A DNA stretch of 64,000 nucleotides from Panulirus ornatus (lineage: Eukaryota > Arthropoda > Malacostraca > Decapoda > Palinuridae), in the NCBI RefSeq assembly GCF_036320965.1, contig NC_092249.1, positions 509,114 to 573,113 of the forward strand, given 5' to 3'. Below, piece by piece: positions 47,826 to 61,440 of the stretch. Numbering within the stretch: position 1 is the first letter of the stretch; every line of letters starts with the position of its first letter. The position numbers and the translations under genes were made by a program. The notes under the pieces were generated by a model, which saw nothing but the letters and a program-made list of their open reading frames with translations, was not told the DNA's origin and made no database searches.

Positions 47826-47826
<1 letters not shown>
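47392..47826 (+). mobile_element. SINE-like repeat, two tandem copies, LINE-like 3' tail
   Basis: Two ~200-bp copies (about 47392-47606 and 47607-47826) share AGAATACTTCCC, GGCGACTAAAAGGGGAGGGA, AGGAACAGAG, GGGGGCCA and GTGAGGAT. Both end in CGCTACNTC...TAACGYGGGAAATGGCG, which parallels the LINE tail CGCTACCTCGC...GCGGGAGACAGCG. No A or B box is obvious, so the promoter type is unknown. I recall this repeat as common in decapod sequence. It lies between two (TA)n tracts. Confidence 0.75.

Positions 47827-47827
<1 letters not shown>

Positions 47828-47900
<73 letters not shown>
47828..47900. repeat. (TA)n tract after the SINE-like repeat
   Basis: About 35 TA units followed by TGTATGTATG. Confidence 0.97.
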
Positions 47901-47910
<10 letters not shown>

Positions 47911-48090
47911 CATATATATACTTGACATGGGCTAGCTTTGAGAAGATGTTCGTAATTTAAGGTGTGTTTCTGCTGTACATGTTTCGTGGTGCGTACGTGT
48001 TGAGTGTCGTCCTCACTATCTGCTGGTGACCGGGGACTGCTGGGGTCTCTTGATGTGTCTCGAGGAGCGGCTGAGGACTGTGGGCCACAC

Positions 48091-48146
<56 letters not shown>

Positions 48147-48235
48147 GCTTTAACCTCCCCGCTACCCCCATCGTGCTTCCCTCCCCCTCTTCCCCTCCCT
48201 TATAAAGTCTTTATGCTGGTGCTGTGTTGCTGCTG

Positions 48236-48289
<54 letters not shown>

Positions 48290-49473
48290 TTAGTCAGACC
48301 ACGTCTAGTGTTTAGCAGAATCTAATTCAAAGGTGTAAATGACAGTACGATCATGAGTTTTACTACTTTCTGTATCAACATATGATTTTTTTTTTTACTT
48401 TTTGGTATGAAATTAGTCGAGCTTTGACATGTGAAATTAGTGTGTATTGAAAGGAGTGGTTATGGGGTCATCAATGCATAGCTGAACCCTGCATGGCCTA
48501 CAGCATTATGTGCACCAGTGTCATGACTAAGACCCTGCCCAGTATGGCCTCACACATCTTGGTAACACTGTCTCAACCTCTTACAACCCATCAACACTAT
48601 AGAAGACTTACGACTGTCGCAGGTAACTCTCGTTTAGAAAACATAGTAAGTGTTGACCTATGCACAGAGTAAGAGTAGTAGGTAGTACAACAAATAGTCA
48701 CACAGTCTTAGGCTATTGTGGCATACGCCTGACCCAAGCTGTACTCGGCGCTCCCTGCCTCAGTCAGTAGTGTCCACCTGTTGTGTACCGGAGCCTGGGT
48801 CGTGTCCCAGGACTGGTGTTTATATGGTGGTACATGGCAGGGAGGTGTGTGGGCCACACCAGGAAGGCCTCTCTCCTTGCTTCTCCACCCTCTGCTACCC
48901 CGACAGTCATTGTACACCTCATTATATTTAGTGTCCAGTCATTATACGGTGTTTATTTGTCGTACATTAGGTTGTGATTGTGTACAATTGTTCAGTAAGA
49001 CGAGGGATGTGTGTAAGAATCCTGGTTCTTCAGGGGTAATATTACTAGAGTGTTTAGGTTATCTTAACGGTATAACAAGGTACAAGGACTAGGTACCTGC
49101 TGCTGGTGTACCAGGACATTAGACCTGACCGTAGGCAGTGTAGCACCGCTTTGTGGTTCTCTCTTTGTCACTCGTACTACTGGTGGGATTATCTTCCCTT
49201 ATCATCTGCTGCTGTAGATGGCTTCATCAATTTCTTAGTTTATCTTGGTAATATTAAAGAATTATTACTAATGAATCGTGAGAGGATAGGTACTTGTTTT
49301 ATTTTCAGTTCATCAGTTTTGCAGATCAGCAGTTAAGGTCGGGCGACCAAACGAAGTCTTTCCTTCATATGCATCAGGTAGTTAACCCTGGGATGATGTA
49401 AGCCAATAATGATAGCCTGACAAGGGCCACTTCCATGGTTATGACACGACTGTGTGTTTCTCTTGTGGTACAG
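47901..49473 (+). other. Intron sequence with two (CA)n microsatellites
   Basis: (CA)n at 48093-48144 and 48237-48288, about 25 units each. Otherwise nothing recognised before the acceptor of exon 3. Confidence 0.6.
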
Positions 49474-49591
49474 TTACGACGGCGCGTGGAGGAGCTGGAG
49501 GCCGAGTTAGAGAAGCAGAAGGACGTCCACCAGCACCAGGTGTCCACACTGCAGGATCACCACCGTCACCACCTGCTGAGTCTCAGACACG
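49474..49591 (+). CDS. Host gene exon 3 of window, probable TRIP11/GMAP-210 (partial gene)
   Basis: The exon is 39 codons plus one base: acceptor tgtttctcttgtggtacag, donor GTCAGT, entering in phase 0 and leaving in phase 1. The peptide is coiled coil (LRRRVEELEAELEKQK) followed by DVHQHQVSTLQDHHRHHLL. From memory this matches TRIP11 around IDDHQHEMSVLQNAHQQKL, at the expected position after exon 2. This is the best single piece of family evidence. A compound C/CT/CA microsatellite starts only ~20 bp after the donor, unusually close. Confidence 0.85.
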
Positions 49592-49609
49592 GTCAGTACT
49601 GCTCTCTCA

Positions 49610-51012
<1,403 letters not shown>

Positions 51013-51074
51013 GTGCGGTGGATGGTGTAGAGGCAGCCCCTGATCAGCCGCTCCTGCAGGATGTCCCGCTACAG
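51013..51074 (+). CDS. Host gene exon 4 of window (partial gene)
   Basis: The exon is 62 bp, acceptor gtgtgttcacag, donor GTGAGT. It supplies the two bases needed to finish the Gly codon split by exon 3 (G+GT), reads AVDGVEAAPDQPLLQDVPLQ and leaves in phase 0. The exact phase match with exon 3 is the main evidence for so small an exon. The peptide is a low-complexity linker, not coiled coil. Confidence 0.7.
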
Positions 51075-51926
51075 GTGAGTACAACACCTTCCTCACTCGC
51101 CCATCTTATAATCACAGACGCCACCGACCACACTTACAGCCACCACAGCCGTTCCAACAACATACTTCCATGTCCATAGTGACTTGAACCACCACACCCA
51201 TATTTACCAACGCCCAGTACAACCACAGCAGCAACCATCAAGACCGTATGCCAAGACACCCACAACCAGCAAGAGCACAACCTTATTCCCGTACTATAAC
51301 TACAACCATGATCATTGACAATTACGTAGTTTATGGCAAATTACTGAGACATTTAGTTGTGAAATATCAATAAACAGTGATGTACTGAGGGTTCATTATG
51401 ATCATGGTATACACTTACGTTTTTCATGTATTGTGATACATGTTGGCCATGGGTACCCCTTGAGGTGGAGTATATTGATGCGGCTCGTATGAGTACCTCT
51501 TGTCGCAGCGGTCGGTACCTGGAGTTTGCTTCAGTTTTGCTTGCTGCTGTACTGCCTGCTAGCGGTCTGCCCTGGGTTAAGTTGTCGCCTTGCTGGACCT
51601 GAAGGGTGGCAGCGTGATGCCAGAGGCCAACATAGACCCACGGAGAGAGACTCATATGAGTACGAGAAAAATTATGAGTACATGAGTCTTGTGGATATGT
51701 TTAGAGTGGTGAGGCCAGGGACGCACGTGTTCACGCCGGTGGTTGAACAGCTGTGGCAAGTTTGCTCCCCCTCCCCTCCTCCTCACACACTTGTCTCCTC
51801 CATAACGAACTCGGCTCAACTCACAAACATTCACACACGTTTACCGTGCTCCGTACCCGGCCTTTCTTCCTGTGGTAGCTTGTTGCACTAGCCGCGGCAC
51901 ACCACACTCAAGGGTTCCCTTACGAC

Positions 51927-51927
<1 letters not shown>
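51075..51927 (+). other. Intron sequence, nothing recognised
   Basis: An open stretch from 51,526 has a hydrophobic start but no further gene-like signs; not called. Confidence 0.5.

Positions 51928-51994
<67 letters not shown>
51928..51994. repeat. (TA)n tract at the 5' border of L8
   Basis: About 26 TA units then CATATACATATATAT directly joined to LINE sequence. Confidence 0.95.
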
Positions 51995-51995
<1 letters not shown>

Positions 51996-52794
51996 GAATG
52001 GAGAAAAACTGGAGGAAGTGAAGTGTTTTAGATATCTGGGAGTGGATCTGGCAGCGGATGGAACCATGGAAGCGGAAGTGGATCATAGGGTGGGGGAGGG
52101 GGCGAAAATTCTGGGAGCCTTGAAGAATGTGTGGAAGTCGAGAACATTATCTCGGAAAGCAAAAATGGGTATGTTTGAAGGAATAGTGGTTCCAACAATG
52201 TTGTATGGTTGCGAGGCGTGGGCTATGGATAGAGTTGTGCGCAGGAGGATGGATGTGCTGGAAATGAGATGTTTGAGGACAATGTGTGGTGTGAGGTGGT
52301 TTGATCGAGTGAGTAACGTAAGGGTAAGAGAGATGTGTGGAAATAAAAAGAGCGTGGTTGAGAGAGCAGAAGAGGGTATTTTGAAGTGGTTTGGGCACAT
52401 GGAGAGAATGAGTGAGGAAAGATTGACCAAGAGGATATATGTGTCGGAGGTGGAGGGAACGAGGAGAAGAGGGAGACCAAATTGGAGGTGGAAAGATGGA
52501 GTGAAAAAGATTTTGTGTGATCGGGGCCTGAACATGCAGGAGGGTGAAAGGAGGGCAAGGAATAGAGTGAATTGGAGCGATGTGGTATACCGGGGTTGAC
52601 GTGCTGTCAGTGGATTGAATCAAGGCATGTGAAGCGTCTGGGGTAAACCATGGAAAGCTGTGTAGGTATGTATATTTGCGTGTGTGGACGTATGTATATA
52701 CATGTGTAGGGGGGGGGGGGTTGGGCCATTTCTTTCGTCTGTTTCCTTGCGCTACCTCGCAAACGCGGGAGACAGCGACAAAGTATAATAAAAT

Positions 52795-52809
<15 letters not shown>
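51994..52809 (+). mobile_element. RTE-like LINE copy L8, 5'-truncated
   Basis: The copy begins at NGEKLEEVKCFRYLGVDL, downstream of the reverse transcriptase active site, and is open to the TGA at 52597-52599 (201 codons). The short-form 3' untranslated region with an 11-G run and an A-rich tail follow. Nearly identical to L3, L4 and L7 over the shared part. Confidence 0.93.

Positions 52810-52880
<71 letters not shown>
52795..52880. repeat. A-run plus (TA)n after L8
   Basis: About 14 A then about 36 TA units; with the tract at 51928 it brackets L8. Confidence 0.97.
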
Positions 52881-52882
<2 letters not shown>

Positions 52883-53177
52883 CTTTAGGTCTTTCATTTG
52901 CACGTTTCTCGTGCGTGTCCATGTTTGTCTGTCATCGTCGTGCCGTATCCTAAGCACAGTGGCACGGCCTTTGAGCGAGAGGACGGGACATGCTCTCCAG
53001 GGGTTGATGATCTGACCCTGTTTACTAACAGTGTGGCAGTCATACCCGTGGGTGGCACTTGTGCTCAAGGGCCGTACCGTGGTGGTGGTGAACGGGCCAA
53101 ATGGCGGCTGTGCAGGTGAAGTGGTCACACCTGTACCAACACCTGTACTCACATCTGTACCTGTCTGTACCCCCACC

Positions 53178-53180
53178 GCC

Positions 53181-53261
<81 letters not shown>
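53178..53261. repeat. C-run plus (CT)n
   Basis: About 13 C then about 35 CT units. Confidence 0.97.
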
Positions 53262-53264
<3 letters not shown>

Positions 53265-55311
53265 TGCACTGCTTGGTAATGTAAGCTTATGGTACAGCAC
53301 AGCGAGGGACGTACCGTAGTGTTACGGTACGTGAGGATCGTGTTAAAGGATTAGTCAGTAATGGTAAGCGGGGCACCCGCGTGTTGCACTGCATCCACGT
53401 CATGAGTGGTACGTACAACTGATGGTCAGGTTACAGTGTCGGGTAACACTACACCTACTGCCATGTAACCACAAGACTTCAGCAACAAGTTCACTTTGGT
53501 TTTCACATGTTAACTGGGTTGTGCCGTTTGGTAGGTATGACATCAGCAGACATTTTACCCCGGTCCAGTCTTGACCTAGGTGTTGGTGACGAGTTAGTGA
53601 AGGCTTCTGTTGGATACGGTTGATAGGGATCGTACTGTGACTTGGGGTGACTTCCATGACCTGGAATAGTACAACTGGAAGTGTTCCACTGCCGCTCATA
53701 CAAAAGTTGATATCCTCCTCTTAATCGTTTCCAGCTCTTCTTGGGGGTCATGACCTTTCCTTAGACTAAATATTGTCTCATACAGAACCAAACAACTTTG
53801 GATGGGTGTCATCGTGAGTATATCTGTATGCTTGTGAGATCATCCGGCTCGGGTCGAGAGTGGTACTGGTCAGGATGGTGTTGGCGTGATGGTTCTCCCT
53901 GTGTCATCTCCTGCCGGGGCTTGAGCGTATGGCGTGTGTGTGTCAGATCGCTGTTGTGTCCAGCAGGACCAGCCCCACCGTGGTGACCCAGCCCACGCCA
54001 CAGCTGAAGGCTGGTGAACCTGGCTGCCAACAGCGGATGTGTATAGGCTGCCTCGTACAGTCCCGTCCTGAGGTGTGGCAGGTGTTATCATGTCTTCCAT
54101 AAGTTGAGAGACTTTCTTTCCTTTGTTCTGGTCAGGGTATATGCTGGTGATGGCCTTCCAGGCTTCCATCACCACTCCTCGGATTACATTAATAATTCCC
54201 TTTCCTCTAGTATTTCCTGTCTCTCACGCTTTGTTGTGGAACCTGCTGTATGTGTGTTCTCTGGCTGGTGCATATATTGCCAAGTGATGCGTCCGGTCCA
54301 GGTTTAAACGCCTCGTTCTTCACCATATTTTTATATTACATTTTATGTAGATATATTGCATCATAGGACGGGGCTGCGGCACACTGAACAGTTGTTGTCA
54401 TCATGGATGATGATAATTAGTGAAGGATTGTGGAGCGTCTGGGTCGCATGTCACAACGGTGACGCTCTCATTCACACATGACGTCACGTGGTATATGAGT
54501 ATATCCGTAGTGCACAACCACCTCAGTTGCCTGAATTATTCCTCTCTCCATACATTTTCCTCCTCCGTGACGTAGCTTCCAGTGGAGCATACTTTCCTGC
54601 GTGCCATGTTGGCTGCAGTGGGAAAAAGAACTGTTGTGGACACTTGGGAGAGTGGATTTGGCCTGACCTTACCCCCAGCCTGAAACGTCCGTAACTTTTC
54701 CTACATTGGTCCAGGAGGGTGTCACTCCAGCAGTCTATGGACACATGTCGTGTGGGTATGTTGTCTACTCCAGTTCAAGAGCCACTCTCGGCCATCACTC
54801 TTACGAGCAGATTTCAATATCAACATTTTGGATGGACTGTAATGATTTCTGAAATTGTGTCTGATATGATGGTGGTCGGAAAGTGTTCAGCCAGACTTTC
54901 TAATGCTTTTGTACCGAGTTGTGGTTGTGGCTGGCTGGGTAGGACAGTCTTCAAGTCACATTCCTTACTGGTAACCTCAAGACAAACTGAAATTCTTTAA
55001 CTTCCAGACTTCCAGGGTGTGTGTGTATGTGTGTGTTTGTGCTTTTCATATCTTTCATGATGCTGTTTCCAGGTGGGAACATGTAGACTACATACATTCA
55101 TGGCTGTACAAGTGTGAATGTTTATATTAATGCAGGCTGGGTGAGTGCGTGCGTGAGGTTTGATGTATGTCCTTGTGGTTGGGGCTGTCATGTGATAGGA
55201 TATGCCAGGTTAGATAAGGCAGCCTCTCCTCTCTTATCTCTCTGTCACTAATATTACCGATAGCACTCCCTCTAATACTACCGACGCTTGCCCACACCCC
55301 CTCCTAATATA
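53262..55311 (+). other. Intron sequence, nothing recognised
   Basis: No exon or repeat supported. Confidence 0.5.
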
Positions 55312-55364
<53 letters not shown>

Positions 55365-55381
55365 TGTGTGTGTGTGTGTGC
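55312..55381. repeat. C-run, (CT)n, (GT)n
   Basis: 8 C, about 21 CT units, then about 10 GT units joined through CG. Confidence 0.97.
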
Positions 55382-56612
55382 GTGGCCGGGGGGTTGGCAC
55401 TGTCTGGATGAGGCTGGCTGATTGCACCGTCAGTTCCCCTGGTGCAGACCGAGCTACTCTTCATAATTCTTCTTTCATCCTTGGTCTTGGTCGTCACGGC
55501 TTACTCCCGTCCCCCTCCCCCGGTCTGTGACGGCCATGCTGTATTGGGGGGGTTGGGGTCACCAAGTCGTCCTGTGTCGAAGAGTCGTCCATGTTGTGGT
55601 GAGACGTACGACCCAGCTATCACCGGGTGTGTGTGGGCGTGCATCATGACGTGACCCGCCCACTACGTCGGGTTCTCGGCCGCGCTGGGCGGTTGGGTGG
55701 GTAGATGTGGGGCGGGCCGGAAGTGAGGTGTTTCCTGGTGGGTAGGGCAGGTGGGGAGGGGAATTCGCCTCCGTCGTGATAACAATGATAGGGATAGGTC
55801 CTGCCGCCCGACACCACCCCTTGCCGCCCCACCATGGGGATGGAGCAGGGCCGCCGCCTCCTGATGTTCCCCACCGATAACTGGAGTGTAGTGGATGGGA
55901 GGAGGGGGGGGGGGTTATTAGGTGGTGAGCGAGGTGGGGGCGGGGGGGGGGGGGATGGTGTAGCTTGAGGAAACCCGCCTACTGTGAGGGGTGCTGACCC
56001 CCGGGCTACCAACACAGCCAATGCCAACATTCAGGGGGGGTGGGGGAGGGGTGCTACTAATGAAGCGTGTGACAATACTTTTTTCATGCAAATGGAGGTG
56101 TGTGTGTGTGTGTGTGTGTGATTGTAGCATTGTTGTGTGTACCGCGCGCAGGGGTCCGGCCGGCCGCCGCCATACGCCAGCCAACAATGGCACGTGGCCT
56201 CGTTAACCAACACTAATTTTGCAACTGGACAAAACAGGAAGGTGGGATGCGCTCTGAGGGGAACACTGTGGCCCGCCCGGCGTGACTGGCGGGTGGATCG
56301 GCCCTCCGGCGGGCCACACACAGGAAGCTGCACCACCATGACACCTCCTCCTACAGGCATTTATACGGTAACTGTTGGTTGTCTTCGTTGGTGGACGTGG
56401 CCATCCGTGCCATACCTGTTTCAGAATGCCGTCTGTCGGAGCCGATCGGCCGGTCAACTGCCTGGCGACGCAATAGGGGAAGCTCTCTTGGTTATGTCTG
56501 GTGTGTGTCTGTGTGAGTGCTGATGTGTGTGTGATTACTGGTTCCATGTTACGGGGAGACGTTTACTCTCGTGTTTCCCCTTGTATGTGTACACCATGTT
56601 CTCACTCCTATG

Positions 56613-56650
<38 letters not shown>

Positions 56651-56654
56651 AGCT
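55382..56654 (+). other. Intron sequence, GC-rich in part
   Basis: Long G-runs near 55,900-56,050, a short (GT)n at 56,097-56,121 and a (CA)n at 56,618-56,649. No exon supported. Confidence 0.5.
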
Positions 56655-56812
56655 TAAAATCTGTACCCATTTATGGACCAGCCCCGGAGGATGAACACGG
56701 GTTGTCTGTGGGCAGATTGTTGCGACCAGGATTCGGCTCTATGCTGACCTGATCCCGGGCGGGCCCATGCTGACTCATGGTCAGTAACGATACCCACTGA
56801 ACCACGGAGGCG
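56655..56812 (-). mobile_element. tRNA-derived SINE-like sequence, minus strand
   Basis: Read on the minus strand from 56812 it starts GCCTCCGTGGTTCAGTGGGT, a good tRNA 5' end with an A box, followed by an anticodon-arm-like CTGACCATGAGTCAG. A decayed B box (AGCCGAATCC) lies further on. It is bordered by (GT)n at 56813-56838 and (CA)n at 56618-56649. Not a functional tRNA because the T arm is degraded and the spacing too long. Confidence 0.6.
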
Positions 56813-58794
56813 TGTGTGTGTGTGTGTGTGTGTGTGTGGCAGAGCAGTGTGCACTTCTTGTTATGGATAGTGATGCAGGTCAGTATAACCACTGGTTCTA
56901 ATGAGGGAAAGTCGTGGACTTTTATATGTGGCAATGGCAATGTGGCACTGGTACTATTTGTTTGTGGTTGGTCTTGGCTGTTTAGTATGCTGTGGCAGTC
57001 ACAGTTTCATTATTCAATTTATTCCGTTCGGACAGTACTATTTTAGTGTGAATGTACTTCTTTATATCTTTTGCAGGAAGATTGTTGCTTAATTTCATGT
57101 TATGTCCTTTGATTATTGTATCCTTATATCTTTTTGTCTAAGTCATCGACCTGCTTTAAAAATCTTAAGACATGATCTTTATATTCCATGAATTTAAGGT
57201 ATGTAGCCTCTCAGTACGTGAGTTTTCTTACTCTGGTACCATCCTTGTTACCCCTCTGGTCCTTCCCAGTTATTTATCTGTGCTTCTGAAAGTGCGGCAA
57301 TCATCCTCTGAAAAACTGTATATGGGAAGGGAGGATTTGGAGGCCAGTGTGCGAGGGAGGGTATGGACTGGGAGTGCTACGATTGTGGGACGGGACTGAG
57401 GGAATGTGTAGGTGGGGGTGTGTTGTGATACTAGACCATGAGAGTGTATAGTAAGAGGTGGCCAGTAAGGTCGTGAGGCGCAGGGTAAGAGAGTAATGTG
57501 ACCTCCCGTGGCTGTTGGGAAAGTGATGGGGTGGAACTGAGGCAGGAACCTTCAACACGACATACAGTGAGGAACACACTGGGGACCGTGGTTCATCATG
57601 TGTCTTTATGTGACACATGATGCACCAGCAGGTGCTCTTCTCCATCGCTGCCTGCAGCTACGCCCTCCCGACAGCTGAGGCTTACGCCTGTAACTGGCAC
57701 AGCCGTTAAGACTTGTCTCGCGCTAGATATTATGTTAATGTTGTAGTGGTGGTGTGTGGGGTAGGAAGACTTACTCATAAACTCACCTGAGTTACAGAAT
57801 TCCAAGTGTACTCCTCTACTCACCTGTGCAACAGATGATCAATGTATAATCTTTGACATGTTATGGATTATTAGCCTTTAACTTGATCTTGTAGCTCCCC
57901 TAAAACACCAACCGCACCCGCTATTCTAACACTTAGGGTGCGACATTTGTCTGCCAACCGCTGGTGGATGTACAGACATGTGTAGAGGTTCATCATTATC
58001 CGCTTGTGATGCATTCAGAGTGAAAAGTTGTTATACTTCTATTGGATTTATTGTGTGCTTACCTTGTGGGCAGTTGGAGACGTGTGCCACTCCACATGCC
58101 TTAGGAGACCCGTGCCACACATGCCGACAATATACTCGCTTCGTGTTTCTGTGTAGCCCGACCTGATGTGTCCCTCCCCCAGCTTTACTGAAGGTATGGG
58201 AGGTGACCGTCATGTCCCGCCTAGGTCCCTCCTGCACCTTCCCACCCCAGTGTTGCATCATAGTTACCTCCTGACACCAGTCTTGGGGATGACGTGCTTG
58301 GTTATCATCCTTACTAAAGCTTAAAGGACGGATGTTGTCGTGGCAGGGGACCGGCTTGGAATAACCTGTGAGCTGCCCTTGCCCTTACCCTGCATCAGGC
58401 TCGCACCTTCCGTCGAAGGGCCATATACTTGGTAAGTGTTTTGGTCGCCTCAGAATTATCTCCAACACCTGAAGGTGTTCAAGATGACTCGGGTGTTGGT
58501 TATAAGTTGACGTTGACGGCCTTAATGAACCTGGCAGCTGGTAACTGTAAAGCCTAGATAACCGCCAACCAGCTGTCCGCTCTGCACTTCCTTCCCAGAT
58601 TCACCCAACCCAGATCTGTGGCCCGCACAGTGTGGATGGTCAATGTGTCTTGTTTTATTTTTGGCACTGGCCATGTGGCTGGCCCGGATGAGGATGAATA
58701 ACCAGACGGTAATGAGAGGCAACTGTAGATCAGATAGAATACAAAGGATGTTGGTTGGTTAATGTGCCTCAGTGGTGTAGGTCAGGTGCCATTG
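56813..58794 (+). other. Intron sequence, nothing recognised
   Basis: (GT)n at 56,813-56,838, otherwise no supported feature. Confidence 0.5.
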
Positions 58795-58970
58795 TTGATA
58801 ATGTGGTATGGGTTCCATGGTTCATGTCATGGGTTGGATGCCCTGGTTAATGGCGTGGGGTGGGTGCCTTGGTTTATGGCATGAGTTGGATGTCATGGTT
58901 TATGGCGTGAATTGAGTGTCATAGCTTGTGGCATGGGTTGGATGCCATGGCTTATGTTGTGAGTGGATCA
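58795..58970. repeat. 26-bp tandem repeat, about 6 copies
   Basis: Degenerate unit TGGATGCCATGGTTTATGGC then ATGGGT. Confidence 0.8.
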
Positions 58971-60304
58971 TCTTTATTTGTTGTAAGGATAGGATATGGA
59001 AAGGGGCTTTAAGGTGGGTGCCGTGGATTAGGTTATAGATTAGGGACCTTCTGGTCTTATCGCTTGATAAAAGATAAGAGAATAACGGCCGTCGTTGGGA
59101 TTATGGCTACCAGGGCGCTGATCTAGATGTGGGGGTCGAACTGTGGGGCAGGAGCTGGGGGGTGTCACTGCCTGCTACTACTGACAGACAGTACCTGCTG
59201 ATGGGCGGTGAGTGACAGTTGCAGCACCTGGTGTGACGTGGTCCACGTCGCCGGACGAATCCCCATGCGTAGCACCCTCTCTTGTACACATTTCCTCCCT
59301 CATTGTAGCACCAGCAGCCAGTACCTTTCCCCTCCCCCAGAGGTCCCACCCTTCCTCTTCCTGGCCATTCTTAACGTGTGACGTGTGCTGTGCATACATC
59401 AGTCAGCTCCCCGCCTCGGACCCGCTCGCTTGCCACAGTCAGCCACTCGCTTTCGTTTCATCCATACACATGACGACCGCTTCTTTGGTAGCCATGTGTA
59501 CACCCACCTACCGCCTCTCTGGATTGTATGGTCGTCCTCCAAATACTACTACTACTACTACTGCTGCTGCACTACACTTGACGTTAGTATCTGTATGATA
59601 TTGTTGGCTGCTGATGGTCGCTTCTCAGTGTAAGTGCTTCTGTACGCCAAGAAAGTTAGTCTGAATCTCTCGACAACGACTCTACCGCCCCTGGGTATAA
59701 GGGACTGACATTTGACCTCAACATAAAGACTCAGGTAAAACGTCAGGCTATCATTCCTAGGGATCATACCTTCCACTAAGGGATCGTGCTGCCATGTTCG
59801 CGTTGTTAGAATAAGATTATTGATGTAGAAGTAAAGGTTACACCCAGTCCTGGGTTGTAGGTATAGCGAGGGTCTATTTGCATCATCCCACCCTCACGCT
59901 TAAGTGCTTATCAGTAAGTCAGACTTTCACTTCATTCTGTGTACTTATTGGGGTGTTAAACTCTTTAAAGAATAGAAATAGAATGTTACAGTAGGAATAT
60001 ATCTCAGTCGTACCGACCTCGAAAATTTTTGAAATGTATCTCCATTACTTGTAAACACTTTACAGCTCAATTGATGAACAATTGCACGTATGTAGAGTTT
60101 GGGTATCTCAGTAACCTCTTGATGGTGATAGTATGTTTTAGTAATCTGTTGATGGTGGTAGTGGTCTCAGGAACCAGCAAATGGTTTCACAGTAATCTGA
60201 TACCTCTAAATGCGCTCACTGCAGTATCACCTCCCAGCCTGAGATAGCCACCAACCTGTTGAGTAATGTTTAGTGTAGAAGGCCATGTGAGGAGTTGGAT
60301 CATT
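58971..60304 (+). other. Intron sequence, nothing recognised
   Basis: Only a short (ACT)n/(GCT)n at 59,542-59,568. Confidence 0.5.
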
Positions 60305-60612
60305 GTCCTGTGATGAACTGTGCTGCGGTGCCCTAAGTCACAATGTCTAGTGTTGTATTGTGCTGTGGTGTCCTTAGTCGCATTGTTTAACGTTGTATTG
60401 TGCTGGGGTATCCTTAGTCGCGTTGTATTGTGCTGTGGTGGCCTTAGTCGCAGTGTCTAGTGTTTTATTGTGCTGTGGTGTCCTCAGTCGCATTGTTTAG
60501 TGTAGTATTGTGTTGTGATGTCCTCAGTCGCATTGTCTAACGTTGTATTGTGCTGGGGTATCCTTAGTCGCATTGTCTAACTTTGTATTATGCTGTGGTG
60601 TCCTTGTATGGT
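60305..60612. repeat. 40-bp tandem repeat, about 7-8 copies
   Basis: Unit GTTGTATTGTGCTGTGGTGT then CCTTAGTCGCATTGTCTAAC; some copies shortened. Confidence 0.9.
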
Positions 60613-60727
60613 GTTATGGTGTCCATTGGCTCACTATGTAGCATTGCACATATCCTGTAAGTCAGGCCAATCTCATATAGTTTTTAGGTATGATGTGTAC
60701 ATGGTGGCATTCTGTGACTAGGTATGT

Positions 60728-60880
60728 TTAATTGCTGCTGGTGATGAGGGTCATTTTACTGCTGGAGATGAGGGTCATATTAGGGTAATGCTATTGCCGG
60801 TGACAAAGGTCATGTTTATGCTGATGATGAGGGTCATGGTAACTGCTGGTGATAGAAGCTTTGTTACTACTGGAAACATG
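60728..60880. repeat. Degenerate ~30-bp tandem repeat
   Basis: About five to six copies around CTGCTGGTGATGAGGGTCAT. Confidence 0.7.
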
Positions 60881-60983
60881 GATCAAGTTGTCACTGGTGA
60901 GGAATATTACTATTGATGCTGGGATTTCTGTTACTGTAAGTGACTATTCTGATAAATGTGAAATAGAATTTTCTTATTTACAG

Positions 60984-61055
60984 AGTGATGATGGGTTGGC
61001 AGAACAAGCAAGTACCCATAGAACTCAGGATGACAGCATTAACCAGAGAACAGAG
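60984..61055 (+). CDS. Host gene exon 5 of window (partial gene)
   Basis: The exon is 24 codons, acceptor ttttcttatttacag, donor GTGAGA, phase 0 at both ends. It reads SDDGLAEQASTHRTQDDSIN and then QRTE, a polar linker. Support comes from the splice sites and from the phase matching exons 4 and 6; the peptide itself is not distinctive. The preceding intron (~9.9 kb) holds LINE L8. Confidence 0.7.
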
Positions 61056-61353
61056 GTGAGATGGACACATTGTCTTTACAAAATTTTTATTCAAACCTGA
61101 CCTGCTTAAGTAAAGCTACTGCTACTTTCAATATCAAATTAATGTATTTCATTTTTGTGTTACTGTTTTTTGCATGTTTGTCACAAAATATAGATCCTTT
61201 TCATACAGAATTAGTTGACATTGTGCTTTACTTTGTAAGTGAAAAGAGGATCTTTAACAGTTTGCTGTTGCCTTTTAAATCTTGTAATCCTGCAACACAT
61301 CTCTACATGTGGAAACCTCTCAGCATATATTGACAAGTTCTGATATATTGCAG

Positions 61354-61440
61354 CAACAAAAGCAGCTGGAAAGGGAGAAAACTAAGCTTCAAAATTCCGT
61401 CCTTAAACTCCAGAAACAGCTGCAGGAAACTACCCAAAAA
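61354..61440 (+). CDS. Host gene exon 6 of window, coiled coil (partial gene)
   Basis: The exon is 29 codons, acceptor tgatatattgcag, donor GTGAGT, phase 0 at both ends. The peptide QQKQLEREKTKLQNSVLKLQ then KQLQETTQK is a clear heptad coiled coil with Leu/Val at a/d positions, consistent with a golgin rod. Confidence 0.85.

Noticed and set aside
51526..51891. 121-codon frame with a hydrophobic, signal-peptide-like start
   Set aside because: Begins with TTG, lacks conserved features after residue ~25, and lies in a repeat-rich intron.
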